From contig NZ_JASISW010000007.1 in NCBI RefSeq assembly GCF_030063335.1, forward strand, positions 1 through 64,000: a stretch of 64,000 nt of DNA, written 5' to 3'. The notes under the pieces were generated by a model that was not told the origin of the DNA, did no database searches, and was given only the letters and a program-made list of their open reading frames with translations. This DNA comes from Rhodococcus sp. G-MC3 (lineage in GTDB: Bacteria > Actinomycetota > Actinomycetes > Mycobacteriales > Mycobacteriaceae). The position numbers and the translations under genes are program-made. Below, piece by piece: positions 1 to 9,486 of this stretch (positions within the stretch are counted from its first letter, which is position 1; each line of letters opens with the position of its first letter).

Positions 1-46
1 ATTTGCGCACGATGTCTTCAGCAGAGTTGCGCTTTCGTCCAGCCAT
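1..46 (-). CDS. IS3-family transposase OrfA, N-terminal fragment (runs off window)
   Basis: The minus strand starts with ATG at 46 and reads MAGRKRNSAEDIVRK before leaving the window. This matches the first residues typical of the small helix-turn-helix protein (OrfA) of IS3-family insertion sequences, which binds the element ends and is normally frameshift-fused to the DDE integrase OrfB. Only 15 residues are visible, so the subgroup cannot be named. It lies about 75 bases inside the inferred element end at 122, the usual spacing for OrfA. Family identity rests on recognition of the start motif only. Confidence 0.6.
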   Translation of the reverse strand, partial: MAGRKRNSAEDIVRK

Positions 47-122
47 GTTTCTCCGTCGTCCTATCCGCCCAGTTCACGGGCAACAAGACTCTAAAACAAA
101 ATGGCCCCGTTCACCGGGGACA
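1..122 (-). mobile_element. End of an IS3-type insertion sequence
   Basis: Read on the minus strand from 122, the sequence starts TGTCCCCGGTGAACGGGGCC, which begins with the TG expected of an IS end and contains a small internal inverted repeat (CCCCG/CGGGG). It precedes the OrfA start at 46. The other end lies outside the window, so neither the second terminal repeat nor a target duplication can be checked. The exact boundary is inferred. Confidence 0.5.
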
Positions 123-301
123 CGCCAGCCAGACCTCAGGCGGCCATCTCCGTTATAGCGGCTGCCGACAACGAGGCCGCCGCGCGCAGCGTTGGTTGAG
201 CTGCTCGGCGTCACCAAGCTCGGTGCCGACTCGGTCATGAACATGGCCTATCGGGCAGCTCCGCAGCCATCACACCACCGCCGATCGGCGCACCCTCCAA
301 G
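123..301. other. Gene-remnant stretch between IS end and truncated gene
   Basis: No reading frame here resembles a known protein convincingly. The sequence separates the IS end from the broken C-terminus of the AbiEi-like gene and is probably debris from insertion and deletion. Confidence 0.3.
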
Positions 302-832
302 TCATGGAAGAGCGGTACCGACCTCGGCCACCGAATGCGCACCGGCCGACAGCTCATGAAGTACTCGACGAGGGACCGCACTTCCACGCCCGCTCCCTTC
401 GTTCAATTCGACCAACAGACTCTCCACATCGACCGCCCCGCGCTGAACGACCTCGGCGATGAGTGCCGTGCATATCCGTTCGTCCGCGATGCGTCGTGCC
501 GCATCGAGTAAGCACCTCCCCAGTGGAGCGACCGGCAGCCCTGACAATTGTGTCGACTCGGGCAACCTCCACGTCCGCTCCACCTCCACGAACGACACGT
601 CCTTGCGATGCTTGTCGTGCGGTATCAGCAGCGGGACTCCATTGGTGTTCACGGCCTTCGAGAATCCGTGGAGAACCAGGCCGGCCCGACCGGTCAACAT
701 CGCATCGCTGCCATGGGCCGCCTGCAGTTCTATCGACGATGGTCTTGGCTCCGACTGGGTGACCGAATGCGGCATTCGGTCACCACCCCGAGACCACATG
801 ACGCACTCGGTCCCAAGAACCCCAGCCGGCAC
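302..832 (-). pseudogene. Truncated AbiEi/DUF559-type hypothetical protein
   Basis: The 176-residue frame contains a stretch typical of the actinobacterial AbiEi antitoxin-like and DUF559 endonuclease-like proteins: a TWRLPES...GLPVAPLGRCLLDAARRI segment, then an RVLHELSAGAHSVAEV segment that normally introduces the C-terminal half. Here the frame ends seven residues after SVAE, next to foreign-looking sequence and an IS end, so the C-terminal domain is missing. The N-terminal start is also uncertain, because the first 30 residues do not look like the family. Many chromosomal copies of this family are orphan genes of unknown role. I treat it as a decayed gene; a short functional protein is less likely. 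Confidence 0.5.
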
Positions 833-960
833 GACCGTCTCCTCAGTACATGTCGACGCCCAGGCCCGCGACCCGTACCGTTGGGTAGGTGACGGGGGCC
901 ACTGTTGTGAAGATATGCCGCGATCGAGCGCGTTCTCAAATTCTGCACGTGGAGGGGTAA

Positions 961-2205
961 ATGGCGATATCGGACATCAAGGAGTACGCCCACTTGACCG
1001 AGGCGGACATCGAGGCCCTCGGTAAGGAACTGGACGACATCCGCCGCGACGTCGAGGAGTCGCGGGGCGAGCGGGACGCGAAGTACATTCAGCGCGCTAT
1101 CGGGTTCCAGCGTTCGCTCGTGGTTGCGGGCCGGGTGGTGTTGTTCGCGAGCAAGAACAAGCCTGCGTGGCTGTTGGGCACGGCCCTTCTCGGTGCAGGC
1201 AAGATCATCGAGAACATGGAGTTGGGCCACAACGTCATCCATGGTCAGTGGGATTGGATGAACGATCCCGAGATCCATTCCAGCAATTGGGAGTGGGACA
1301 ACACGTGCCCGTCGTCCGGCTGGAAGCACTCGCACAACTTCACCCATCACAAGTACACGAACATCGTCGGCCTCGACAACGACGTCGGCTACGGCATCCT
1401 TCGTATCACTCGCGACCAGAAGTGGACTCCGCAATATCTCGCGCAGCCCCTTGTCAACGCGCTGCTGGCCACGTTCTTCGAGTGGGGCGTCGCGCTGCAC
1501 CACCTGGAAACGGACAAGCTCCGCACCGGTGAGGTGAAGTGGGAAGACAAGAAGGAGATGGCCTACGACGTGCTTCGAAAGATCGCGAAGCAGGTCGGCA
1601 AGGACTACATCCTGTTCCCGGCACTCACCGGACCTGCGTGGAAGACGACGCTGACGGCGAACGCGACGGCCAACTTCATCCGCAACTACTGGACGTACGG
1701 CGTCATCTTCTGCGGGCATTTTCCCGATGGTGCCGAGAAGTTCACGCTCGGCGAGTACGAGACCGAGACTCAGCCGGAGTGGTACCTGCGACAGATGCTG
1801 GGCAGTGCCAACTTCACCGCGGGACCTGCACTGGCCTTCATGAGCGGCAACCTCTGCTATCAGATCGAGCACCACCTGTTCCCGGATCTTCCGAGCAACA
1901 GGTATTCCGAGATCGGCGTCAAGATCCGCGCGCTGTGCGACAAGTACGACCTGCCGTACACGACGGGTTCGCTTGCACATCAGTACGGACAGACGCTTCG
2001 CACCATCATGAAGCTCTCGCTGCCGAACCGCTTCCTGTCGGCTACCTCCGATGATGCACCGGAGACGTCCTCGGAGCTCAAGTTCCGCATCCGAGGCGGC
2101 ATGAAAGAAGTATTCGGCGTGGATCCGGAAACGGGTAAACGTCGCGGACTACGCACAGCTCTGTCCATGGTCGGCAGACACACCCCGGTGCACCAGAGTC
2201 AATGA
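961..2205 (+). CDS. desA3: Membrane fatty-acyl desaturase, DesA3-like
   Basis: A 414-residue integral-membrane di-iron desaturase, expected to introduce a cis double bond (probably delta-9 of stearoyl-CoA) at the cytoplasmic face using a reductase partner. The three histidine boxes are visible: H90-x3-H94 (HNVIHG), H125-x3-HH130 (HNFTHH) and Q301IEHH305. Hydrophobic segments flank them. GGAGGGG sits just before the ATG at 961, which fixes the start. lysX follows after 71 bases on the same strand, with a small hairpin between. The mycobacterial DesA3 works with the reductase Rv3230c; no such reductase is adjacent here. The family is secure; substrate and position of desaturation are inferred from homology. 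Confidence 0.88.
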   Translation: MAISDIKEYAHLTEADIEALGKELDDIRRDVEESRGERDAKYIQRAIGFQRSLVVAGRVVLFASKNKPAWLLGTALLGAGKIIENMELGHNVIHGQWDWMNDPEIHSSNWEWDNTCPSSGWKHSHNFTHHKYTNIVGLDNDVGYGILRITRDQKWTPQYLAQPLVNALLATFFEWGVALHHLETDKLRTGEVKWEDKKEMAYDVLRKIAKQVGKDYILFPALTGPAWKTTLTANATANFIRNYWTYGVIFCGHFPDGAEKFTLGEYETETQPEWYLRQMLGSANFTAGPALAFMSGNLCYQIEHHLFPDLPSNRYSEIGVKIRALCDKYDLPYTTGSLAHQYGQTLRTIMKLSLPNRFLSATSDDAPETSSELKFRIRGGMKEVFGVDPETGKRRGLRTALSMVGRHTPVHQSQ

Positions 2206-2229
2206 TCAGCTGATTCTCGCCGTCGGCGC

Positions 2230-2254
2230 TACCGTTGCCCTGGGGCAACTGGTA
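2230..2254. terminator. Hairpin between desaturase and lysX
   Basis: TACC-GTTGCC, a CTGG loop, then GGCAAC-T-GGTA form a stem of about ten pairs with one bulged T. It lies 22 bases before the lysX start and has no T-run, so it may attenuate or be a structured leader, not a full terminator. Confidence 0.35.
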
Positions 2255-2276
2255 GTGCTGACGGTAGGAGTGAGCT

Positions 2277-5200
2277 GTGACGAGTACATCGGTGTCAGCG
2301 GAGCAATCGGACAACGTGGCAAAGAAGGCGCCACGCGCATTCGTTCCGCCTGAGCACGGACGACTCAGCCAGGTCCCTCACATCTGCGGATCGATCCTCG
2401 GCGTCTTCGCTGTGCTCGTCTTGCTGTGGAGTATCTCGCCTGCATTGCGCTTGCTGGTGCGTGTGCCACGCGAGTACGTCGACAATTACTACATCGACGC
2501 CCCTGACACGTCATTGGCATGGGCCCTCGTTCTGGGACTCACCGCGGCGGCACTCGCGAGCCGCAAACGCATCGCTTGGTGGTTCCTCACCCTCTATTTG
2601 GTGCTTGTCGCTCTGACGAACCTGGCCGACGGCATCGGCGAACACAACATCAACAACTGGATTGCCCTCGGAGTGCATGTCGTCGTCATCGGGATTCTGA
2701 TCGCGGCACGCAAGGAGTTCTACACCCGGGTCAGGCGCGGGGCCGGGTGGAAGGCACTGGGCGTGCTGATCCTCGGTGCGGTGGTCGGCACCCTCGTCGG
2801 GTGGGGGTTGGTCGCACTCTTCCCCGGCACTCTCCCGGAAAGCCAGACCTTCCTGTGGGCGTTCAACCGCGTCACCGCACTCGCCACAGTCGACAACGAG
2901 CAGTTCGACGGACGTCCCAACGGGATCGTCAACACGCTCCTCGGATTGTTCGGTGCACTCGCTCTCCTGGCAGCGGTCATCACTCTGTTTCGGTCGCAGC
3001 GCTCGTCCAACGCCCTCACGGGCAGTGACGAATCCGCGCTCCGCGGCTTGCTCGACAAGTGGGGCGCCGATGATTCTCTCGGCTACTTCGCCACCCGGCG
3101 CGACAAGGGCGTCGTCTTCGCCCCCAGCGGAAAGGCAGCGGTCACCTACCGCGTCGAGATCGGTGTCTGCCTCGCCAGCGGCGACCCCATCGGCAACCCC
3201 GAGGCCTGGCCACATGCAATCGAAGCCTGGCTCGAACTTGCTGAGAAATACGGGTGGTCCCCTGCTGTCATGGGCGCGAGCGAGAACGGCGCGACGGCGT
3301 TCAAGCGTGCCGGACTCAGCGTCCTCGAGCTCGGCGACGAAGCCATCCTCCACACCAAGCAGTTCAACCTGAACGGCCGCGAGATGCGGCCCGTTCGCCA
3401 GGCCGTCAACCGCGCCCGCAAGGCAGGCATCACCGTCGAAATCCGGCGCCACCGCGACATCCCGGCAACCGAAATGGGCGGCATCATCGACTGCGCCGAC
3501 ACCTGGCGTGACACCGAGACCGAGCGCGGATTCTCGATGGCCCTCGGTCGTCTCGGAGACCCGCTCGACGGCGACTGCCTCCTGGTGCAGGCACGTCAAG
3601 GCGAGAAAACGGTCGGCGTGCTTTCACTCGCACCGTGGGGACGTACCGGCGTCTCACTCGATCTGATGCGCCGCGATCCCCAGTCTCCGAACGGAGTCAT
3701 CGAACTTCTCGTCTCCGAATTGGCAACCGGTGGAGAGCCATTCGGAATCAGCAAGATTTCGCTCAACTTCGCGGTCTTCCGGGCGGTGTTCGAGGAAGGC
3801 AGCCGAATCGGCGCCGGACCTGTGCTGCGCATCTGGCGCTCGGTGCTCGTATTCTTCTCACGCTGGTGGCAGCTCGAAGCGCTGTATCGCTCCAACCTCA
3901 AATACCAACCGGATTGGGAGCCGCGGTACCTGTGCTTCGCGGACAACCGCGAACTCCCCAAGGTCGGCATCGCCTCCGCGATCGCCGAGGGCTTCCTCAC
4001 GCTCCCCACGTTCCGGCGCGCACGCAAGCACACCGGCAGCCACGTTGCGATCCCGCAGGCGCTTGTCGGCAGCGCGGACATCCATCCCGACGGTAGCGGC
4101 CCCGAGCTGTCCGAGGAAAAGGAAGAGGCGACGGGCCCCAGGCGTCCCGACCAGGTACGCGTCCGTATCGCGAAGCTCGAACGACTCACCAGTGAAGGGA
4201 TCGACGGCTACCCCGTCGCCTATCCCCCGACGCATTCTGTCGCCGAAGCGCTGGCCGCACCCCAGGGTACGAAGGTCAGGATCGCCGGACGCATTCTCCG
4301 GAACCGGGACTACGGCGGTGTCGCATTTGCGCTTGTACGTGACTGGACCGACGACATCCAGGTGCTCTTCGACCGCGAGCGTGTCGGCGATGCGCTCGAT
4401 AGCTTCGATTCGGACTTCGACCTGGGCGACCTGATCGAGATCAGCGGAACGATCGGTCGTAGCAAGAAGGGCGAGTTCTCGCTTCTCGCATCCGACTGGC
4501 GCATGAACGCCAAGTGCCTGCATCCGTTACCGGACAAGTGGAAGGGTCTGACGGACCCCGAGTCGCGTGTTCGCCAGCGCTATGTCGACCTCGCGATCAA
4601 TCGCAGCGCACGGGATCTGATGATCGCGCGCAGCAATGTGGTCAAGTCCCTTCGAGATTCGCTCGGCGATCGCGGGTACATGGAAGTCGAGACTCCGATC
4701 CTTCAGCAGGTGCACGGCGGCGCGAACGCGGCACCGTTCATCACCCACATCAACGCCTACAACCTCGACCTGTATCTGCGTATCGCACCGGAGCTGTACC
4801 TCAAGCGGTTGTGCGTCGGAGGCATGGACAAAGTATTCGAAATCGGACGAGTTTTCCGCAACGAGGGCGCCGACTTCAAGCACAACCCCGAGTTCACCAT
4901 CCTCGAGGCCTACGAGGCACACAGCGACTACGAACGCGCAATGGTGTTGTGCCGCGAGCTTATTCAGAAGGCAGCCGTCGCGGCACACGGACGCGAGATC
5001 GTCCTTCGCCCCGACGGACCCGACGGAGACATGATCGAGATCGACATCTCCGGTGAATGGCCGGTCAAGACGGTGCACGGGTCCGTCGCGGAAAAACTGG
5101 GCGTTGACGTCTCCCCTGCCTCCTCGCTCGAGGAACTGCGGCGACTGTGCGATGAGAACGAGATTCCGTACGAAAAGGATTGGGATGCAGGAGCCGTCGC

Positions 5201-5600
5201 ACAGGGTATGTATGAGCACCTCGTCGAGGACTACACCGAGTTCCCGACGTTCTACAAGGATTTCCCGACGTCGATGTCGCCGCTGACCCGGCCTCATCGG
5301 TCGATTCCTGGCGTCGCCGAGAAGTGGGATCTCGTTGCTTGGGGCGTCGAACTGGGGACCGCGTACAGCGAGCTCACCGACCCCGTCGATCAGCGCCAGC
5401 GCCTGACCGAGCAGTCGATGCTCGCTGCGGGCGGCGACGAGGAAGCGATGTCGCTCGACGAGGACTTCCTGCAAGCTCTCGAGTACGGGATGCCGCCCAC
5501 CGGCGGCCTCGGCATGGGCGTCGATCGCGTCGTCATGCTCATCACCGGCGGAAGCATCCGCGAGACACTCGCGTTTCCGCTTGCCAAACCACGTCAATAA
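2277..5600 (+). CDS. lysX: Bifunctional lysylphosphatidylglycerol synthetase / lysine-tRNA ligase LysX
   Basis: A 1107-residue fusion. The N-terminal third has several membrane segments (about 30-250), followed by the MprF-type DUF2156 transferase domain (about 260-570). The C-terminal half is a class II lysyl-tRNA synthetase with an OB-fold anticodon domain (about 640-750), motif 2 FRNEGAD near residue 860 and motif 3 GLGMGVDR near 1076. The protein charges tRNA-Lys and transfers lysine to phosphatidylglycerol at the membrane, which in mycobacteria reduces susceptibility to cationic peptides. The start is GTG at 2277 behind GGTAGGAG. This is the known actinobacterial domain architecture at full length. 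A separate housekeeping lysS is expected elsewhere. Confidence 0.95.
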   Translation: MTSTSVSAEQSDNVAKKAPRAFVPPEHGRLSQVPHICGSILGVFAVLVLLWSISPALRLLVRVPREYVDNYYIDAPDTSLAWALVLGLTAAALASRKRIAWWFLTLYLVLVALTNLADGIGEHNINNWIALGVHVVVIGILIAARKEFYTRVRRGAGWKALGVLILGAVVGTLVGWGLVALFPGTLPESQTFLWAFNRVTALATVDNEQFDGRPNGIVNTLLGLFGALALLAAVITLFRSQRSSNALTGSDESALRGLLDKWGADDSLGYFATRRDKGVVFAPSGKAAVTYRVEIGVCLASGDPIGNPEAWPHAIEAWLELAEKYGWSPAVMGASENGATAFKRAGLSVLELGDEAILHTKQFNLNGREMRPVRQAVNRARKAGITVEIRRHRDIPATEMGGIIDCADTWRDTETERGFSMALGRLGDPLDGDCLLVQARQGEKTVGVLSLAPWGRTGVSLDLMRRDPQSPNGVIELLVSELATGGEPFGISKISLNFAVFRAVFEEGSRIGAGPVLRIWRSVLVFFSRWWQLEALYRSNLKYQPDWEPRYLCFADNRELPKVGIASAIAEGFLTLPTFRRARKHTGSHVAIPQALVGSADIHPDGSGPELSEEKEEATGPRRPDQVRVRIAKLERLTSEGIDGYPVAYPPTHSVAEALAAPQGTKVRIAGRILRNRDYGGVAFALVRDWTDDIQVLFDRERVGDALDSFDSDFDLGDLIEISGTIGRSKKGEFSLLASDWRMNAKCLHPLPDKWKGLTDPESRVRQRYVDLAINRSARDLMIARSNVVKSLRDSLGDRGYMEVETPILQQVHGGANAAPFITHINAYNLDLYLRIAPELYLKRLCVGGMDKVFEIGRVFRNEGADFKHNPEFTILEAYEAHSDYERAMVLCRELIQKAAVAAHGREIVLRPDGPDGDMIEIDISGEWPVKTVHGSVAEKLGVDVSPASSLEELRRLCDENEIPYEKDWDAGAVAQGMYEHLVEDYTEFPTFYKDFPTSMSPLTRPHRSIPGVAEKWDLVAWGVELGTAYSELTDPVDQRQRLTEQSMLAAGGDEEAMSLDEDFLQALEYGMPPTGGLGMGVDRVVMLITGGSIRETLAFPLAKPRQ

Positions 5601-5694
5601 TGTGGATCGCGATCGCGCGGACTGATCAACTGCACACTGCGTTTTTCGCATTTTCGCTGGTAATCCTTGCCGGAGCGGCCCACGAAAGCAGAAA

Positions 5695-6606
5695 ATGTTT
5701 AACGTGAAACATCGGCGGCACGTCGAACAGCAGCCTCCGGGCCGGTTCGTCACTGTTTCTGGGCGCAAGACCCACGTTGTGATTACGGGTGGCGGCCCAA
5801 CGGTGGTGCTGTGCGGCGGCTTGGGGAGCAATTGGTTCGACTGGGACGACTGCGCTCGGGTTCTGGCCGCATTCCACACGGTCGTGATATTCGATCGGCC
5901 CGGTTTCGGGCTCAGTGAGCCGCTGCCGCATGGAGAAACTCCGACCGTGACAGCGGAGGCAGCCCGCATCCTCGGAGTTCTCGACGCACTGGAGTTGACG
6001 GGGCCCGCAGTCGTCGTCGGGCATTCGATTGCCGGCTTCTATGCCGAAGCCTTCGCCCGCCTGCACCCGGATCGGACGTCGGGCGTGCTGTTGCTCGAAT
6101 CCAGCGCCGAACGCGACCCATGGCGAATCGTGCCCAAGAGGTTTCGGATTGCGGTCGCCTACGGGCTTTCAGCAGCACTGAGCACGAGCGGACTGCAGCG
6201 GTTGCTCGGCACCACCGTCAGGCGCATCCTGAACCAATCGATCCCGCCCGACGGGATTCCCATTGAAACCTACGACTGGATCAACCGGATCTATTCCACG
6301 CCGTCGTACCTGGAGGCGGCACTGATCGAGGACTTCGTCTACCCGGACATGGCTCTGGAACTGAACACGATCAGGCGTCGCATATCGATGCCTGCCATTC
6401 CCGTCACCGTCGCTGCTGCTCACACCGGCAGGACGACTCCGTGGGGACGCCGGTGGCTGGCGAAACAACGAAGACTCGCGCGGTACCTGGACGCACAGTT
6501 CATCGTGGTCGCCGATGCCCGTCACCACGCGATGATCGACCAACCAGCCCAGGTGGCAGGCTTGATCGCCGAACTGGTGTCACAGCACGAAGTGCTCGAC
6601 ACGTAA
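5695..6606 (+). CDS. Alpha/beta-hydrolase fold protein
   Basis: A 303-residue alpha/beta hydrolase. The nucleophile elbow is GHSIAG with Ser111, the oxyanion region is around GGGPTVVLCGG, and a C-terminal His277 or His278 (ADARHHAM) is positioned as the catalytic histidine. There is no signal peptide, so it is probably cytoplasmic; the substrate is unknown. The ATG at 5695 lies immediately before and into a near-perfect ParB-binding site (5696-5711), so residues 2-6 (FNVKH) are encoded by that palindrome. The next good in-frame start is not obvious, so the true start may lie downstream. It is followed by fabH after 75 bases. Confidence 0.75.
   Translation: MFNVKHRRHVEQQPPGRFVTVSGRKTHVVITGGGPTVVLCGGLGSNWFDWDDCARVLAAFHTVVIFDRPGFGLSEPLPHGETPTVTAEAARILGVLDALELTGPAVVVGHSIAGFYAEAFARLHPDRTSGVLLLESSAERDPWRIVPKRFRIAVAYGLSAALSTSGLQRLLGTTVRRILNQSIPPDGIPIETYDWINRIYSTPSYLEAALIEDFVYPDMALELNTIRRRISMPAIPVTVAAAHTGRTTPWGRRWLAKQRRLARYLDAQFIVVADARHHAMIDQPAQVAGLIAELVSQHEVLDT
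5696..5711. promoter_or_regulatory. parS-like ParB-binding site (15/16)
   Basis: TGTTTAACGTGAAACA differs from the parS palindrome TGTTTCACGTGAAACA only at position 6. It overlaps the start codon of the hydrolase gene and is about 54 kb from the parS array near parAB. Confidence 0.6.
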
Positions 6607-6681
6607 CGTGTGCTCCCGAGCCCGCACCCAAGACCCGAGCCAAAGTTCGGCGATGGCGCGGTAGCACGAGAGGAACAGAAG

Positions 6682-7689
6682 ATGGCTGTATCGATCAGCA
6701 CGACTTCAGGCCGGCAGTCCAAGCTTCTCGGCTTGGGTGTCCACCGACCCGAGCGGGTGGTGACCAACGACGAAATTTGCGAGTTCATCGACTCGAGCGA
6801 CGAGTGGATTCAGACGCGGTCGGGCATCAAGAATCGGCGATTCACCGAGCCGAAACAAAATGTCGTCTACATGTCGATCGAGGCGGGTAAGAAGGCTCTC
6901 GAAGCCAGCGGCGTCTCCGCAGAACAGATCGACACCGTTATCGTCGCGACGTCGACGCACCTCGAGCAGACACCGCAAGCTGCGGCCAAGGTTGCCCATG
7001 CGCTCGGCACCAGCGGCCCGGCTGCATTCGACATCGGCGCAGGCTGTGCCGGATTCTGCTACGCACTGACCGTCGCATCCGACTTGGTCAAGGCCGGCAC
7101 TTCCCAGTACGTCCTCGTCATCGGCGCCGAGCAGCTGAGCGAGACCACCGATCCGTACGACCGCACGACGCGATTCATCTTCGCCGACGGCGCAGGTGCC
7201 GTGGTGGTCGGCCAGAGCGACGAAACCGAGATCGGACCTGCAGTGTGGGGCTCCGACGGCTCACAGGCAGACGCCATCCACCAGACCATCGACTGGTTCG
7301 ACTACATCAAGACCGAGGGCGCCGAGCGTCCCTGGATCAAGATGAACGGCATCTCCGTGTTCCGCTGGGCCGCATTCGAGATGGGCAAGGCTGCCCAAAA
7401 GGTTCTGGACGTCGCCGGAGTCAGGGCGGACGAGCTGCACGCGTTTGTGCCGCACCAAGCCAACAGCCGCATCACCGAGCTGCTGGCGAAGAGCCTGCAC
7501 CTCAACGACGACACACCGGTCGCCAACGACATCGCCGAGACCGGCAACACCTCGGCTGCATCGATCCCGCTGGCGATGGAGGAGCTGCTCCGCACCGGTA
7601 AGGCCAAGAGCGGTGACACCGCATTGCTGCTTGCGTTCGGTGCCGGACTGTCCTACGCAGGCCAGGTCGTCAAGCTTCCGAAGCTGTAA
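6682..7689 (+). CDS. fabH: 3-oxoacyl-ACP synthase III (FabH-like)
   Basis: A 335-residue thiolase-fold condensing enzyme. The catalytic triad is visible: Cys122 in GAGCAGF, His258 in VPHQANSR and Asn289 in GNTSA. Enzymes of this family condense acyl-CoA with malonyl-ACP to start a new fatty-acid or mycolate-precursor chain in the cytoplasm; mycobacterial FabH uses long-chain acyl-CoA and links FAS-I to FAS-II. ATG at 6682 follows AGAGGAACAGAAG; an earlier in-frame start at 6610 would add a poor extension. It is the last gene before a strong hairpin. Chain-length preference cannot be read from sequence alone. Confidence 0.9.
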   Translation: MAVSISTTSGRQSKLLGLGVHRPERVVTNDEICEFIDSSDEWIQTRSGIKNRRFTEPKQNVVYMSIEAGKKALEASGVSAEQIDTVIVATSTHLEQTPQAAAKVAHALGTSGPAAFDIGAGCAGFCYALTVASDLVKAGTSQYVLVIGAEQLSETTDPYDRTTRFIFADGAGAVVVGQSDETEIGPAVWGSDGSQADAIHQTIDWFDYIKTEGAERPWIKMNGISVFRWAAFEMGKAAQKVLDVAGVRADELHAFVPHQANSRITELLAKSLHLNDDTPVANDIAETGNTSAASIPLAMEELLRTGKAKSGDTALLLAFGAGLSYAGQVVKLPKL

Positions 7690-7698
7690 CAACACGTT

Positions 7699-7742
7699 CG
7701 ACGATGCGGCCGGATTTCACCCGAAATTCGGCCGCATCGTCG
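7699..7742 (+). terminator. Strong inverted repeat downstream of fabH
   Basis: CGACGATGCGGCCG and its exact reverse complement (14 pairs) enclose a 16-base interior that itself can pair (GATTTC/GAAAT). There is no long T-run, as is common for actinobacterial hairpin terminators. It separates fabH from the PPOX gene. Confidence 0.65.
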
Positions 7743-7768
7743 ATTCCGGGGCACGTAGGGTTGACCTC

Positions 7769-8167
7769 ATGCCGAAGCCACCGTTGCCCGAAGATGCCAT
7801 CGAACTGCTGAAGAAGCCGAACCCTGCCGTCATGGCTGTGGTGCGCGCCGACGGCACCCCCATCACCGCACCCACCTGGTACCTGTGGGAGGACGGCAAG
7901 ATCGTCCTCAACTTCCAGGCCGACCGTAAGCGCCTCGAGCACATCAAGGCCAATCCGAAGGTCTCGATCTCGGTGCTCGACGAGTCCAGCTGGTACACCC
8001 ACGTAACCGTCCACGGCACCATCACGCTGCAGGACGATCCGGATCTGGTCGACATCGACCGTATCTCCGCCCACTACACAGGTGACCCGTACCCCGTGCG
8101 CGACCAGGCACGCGTCACCGGCCACCTCGGGATCGACGCCTACGTCGGCTGGGGCAAAGTCGGCTAG
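7769..8167 (+). CDS. PPOX-class, probably F420-dependent, oxidoreductase
   Basis: A 132-residue single-domain split-barrel protein with the usual pattern of this family: an N-terminal LLKKPNPAVMAVVRADGTP strand, TWYLWEDGKIVLNF, then DRKRLEHIKANPKVSISV and a C-terminal VTGHLGIDAYVGWG. Family members are small cytoplasmic dimers that bind flavin, haem or the deazaflavin F420 and reduce diverse substrates. Actinobacterial short forms annotated as TIGR03618-like usually use F420. It stands between a hairpin and a convergent MFS gene, so it is probably transcribed alone. The cofactor is inferred from family and lineage. Confidence 0.8.
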   Translation: MPKPPLPEDAIELLKKPNPAVMAVVRADGTPITAPTWYLWEDGKIVLNFQADRKRLEHIKANPKVSISVLDESSWYTHVTVHGTITLQDDPDLVDIDRISAHYTGDPYPVRDQARVTGHLGIDAYVGWGKVG

Positions 8168-8212
8168 TGATGCGCCTCGCGGCCGTGCGCGCTCGGTGAC
8201 ACAGGGACGCAT

Positions 8213-9415
8213 CTAAATGCGCACGAGCCGCGCCGCGGCCATTGCTACCACCGCTAGCCCCATGACGAACAACGCCATGGCGGTCCACCCGAACTGCTGG
8301 AAGATCAACCCTCCGCACCAGCCGACCACGCTGGATCCGCCGTAGTAGAAGAGGTTGTACAGCGATGTCGCCTGCGCCCGCCCGACGCTCGCGCGCTGAC
8401 CCGTCCAGCCCGACGCGATAGCGTGCGCTGCGAAGAACCCGATCGTCAGCACGACGAGCCCGGCGAGCAACACGACCAGGTTGCTGCTGATCGTCAGTGC
8501 GACGCCCGCGATCATCACTGCCGTCGATCCAGCGAGGACCGGCCCGCGGCCGTGCTCGAGAGCGAGCCGGCCCGCCACACGCGAGGAAACGGTTCCGCTG
8601 AGGTAGGCCACAAAAATGAGGCTGATCAGCGACTGCGGCAGGCCGAACGGCGCCGCCTCCAGCCGGAAGCCGAGGAAGTTGTAGATCGCGACGAATCCGC
8701 CCATCAGCAGGAAACCTTGCGAGTAGAGCGCCAGCAATCCGGGGTCGCGGAGGTTCGCCCACACACGCGCTCCCAATGACGGCCCGTCCTGTTCGATGAC
8801 CGGCGATCGCCGCGGCGTCGGCGCGAGCAGAAGAAACAGTCCTGCAGCGACAGCGGCGATGACGGACACGGTCAGCGTTCCGATCCTCCAGTTCGTCAGT
8901 TCGGCGACCGGGCCCGACACAATTCGTCCGAGCAGCCCTCCGAGCGTCGTCCCCGATACATAGGTCGCCGCAGCCAGAGCAGTGTGTGTGCGATGCACTT
9001 CCTCGCTCAGGTATGCGATCGCGATCGCGGGCAACCCGCCGAGCGCAGCACCCTCGAAGAATCGCAGCGTCAGCAACATGGGAAGCGAGGACGACAACGG
9101 CACGAGCAGCCCGAACACCGTCGCGACGATGATCGAGGCGCTCATGGCCTTGACTCGGCCGATCCTGTCGGCCGCCACGGACCACGGCAACACCGACACA
9201 GCGACGCCCACGGTGGCCAACCCGACTGCGAGGGAGGACTGCGACGGCGTGATCTCGAGGTTCGACGCGATGAGCGGGAGGATGCCCTGCACCGAGTAGA
9301 GCTGCGCGAACGTCGCGATTCCGGCGAACAGCAGCGCTGCGACGAGCCGCTTGTATTCGCGTGATCCCTGCGGGTGACCCTCCCACTCGAGGGTGCTCTC
9401 GGTTGACGAACTCAT
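8213..9415 (-). CDS. MFS transporter, YnfM-type 12-TM efflux permease
   Basis: A 400-residue major facilitator protein with about twelve hydrophobic segments. The loop 2-3 signature appears as WSVAADRIGRVKAM, and similar basic loops recur in the second half (ALEHGRGP). Such permeases in the YnfM/arabinose-efflux group export small molecules with protons. I place the start at the ATG at 9415 (MSSSTEST) because the longer frame from 9475 would overlap the divergent regulator promoter. The gene is divergent from a LysR regulator 71 bases away, the classic arrangement for a regulated efflux pump. The substrate is unknown. Confidence 0.82.
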   Translation of the reverse strand: MSSSTESTLEWEGHPQGSREYKRLVAALLFAGIATFAQLYSVQGILPLIASNLEITPSQSSLAVGLATVGVAVSVLPWSVAADRIGRVKAMSASIIVATVFGLLVPLSSSLPMLLTLRFFEGAALGGLPAIAIAYLSEEVHRTHTALAAATYVSGTTLGGLLGRIVSGPVAELTNWRIGTLTVSVIAAVAAGLFLLLAPTPRRSPVIEQDGPSLGARVWANLRDPGLLALYSQGFLLMGGFVAIYNFLGFRLEAAPFGLPQSLISLIFVAYLSGTVSSRVAGRLALEHGRGPVLAGSTAVMIAGVALTISSNLVVLLAGLVVLTIGFFAAHAIASGWTGQRASVGRAQATSLYNLFYYGGSSVVGWCGGLIFQQFGWTAMALFVMGLAVVAMAAARLVRI

Positions 9416-9486
9416 TGCTTCGACGTTAGAAGTTTGCCGGGCATGCGTCCAATGCATGAAGGAGCGGATACCCATACGTCAGCGAT

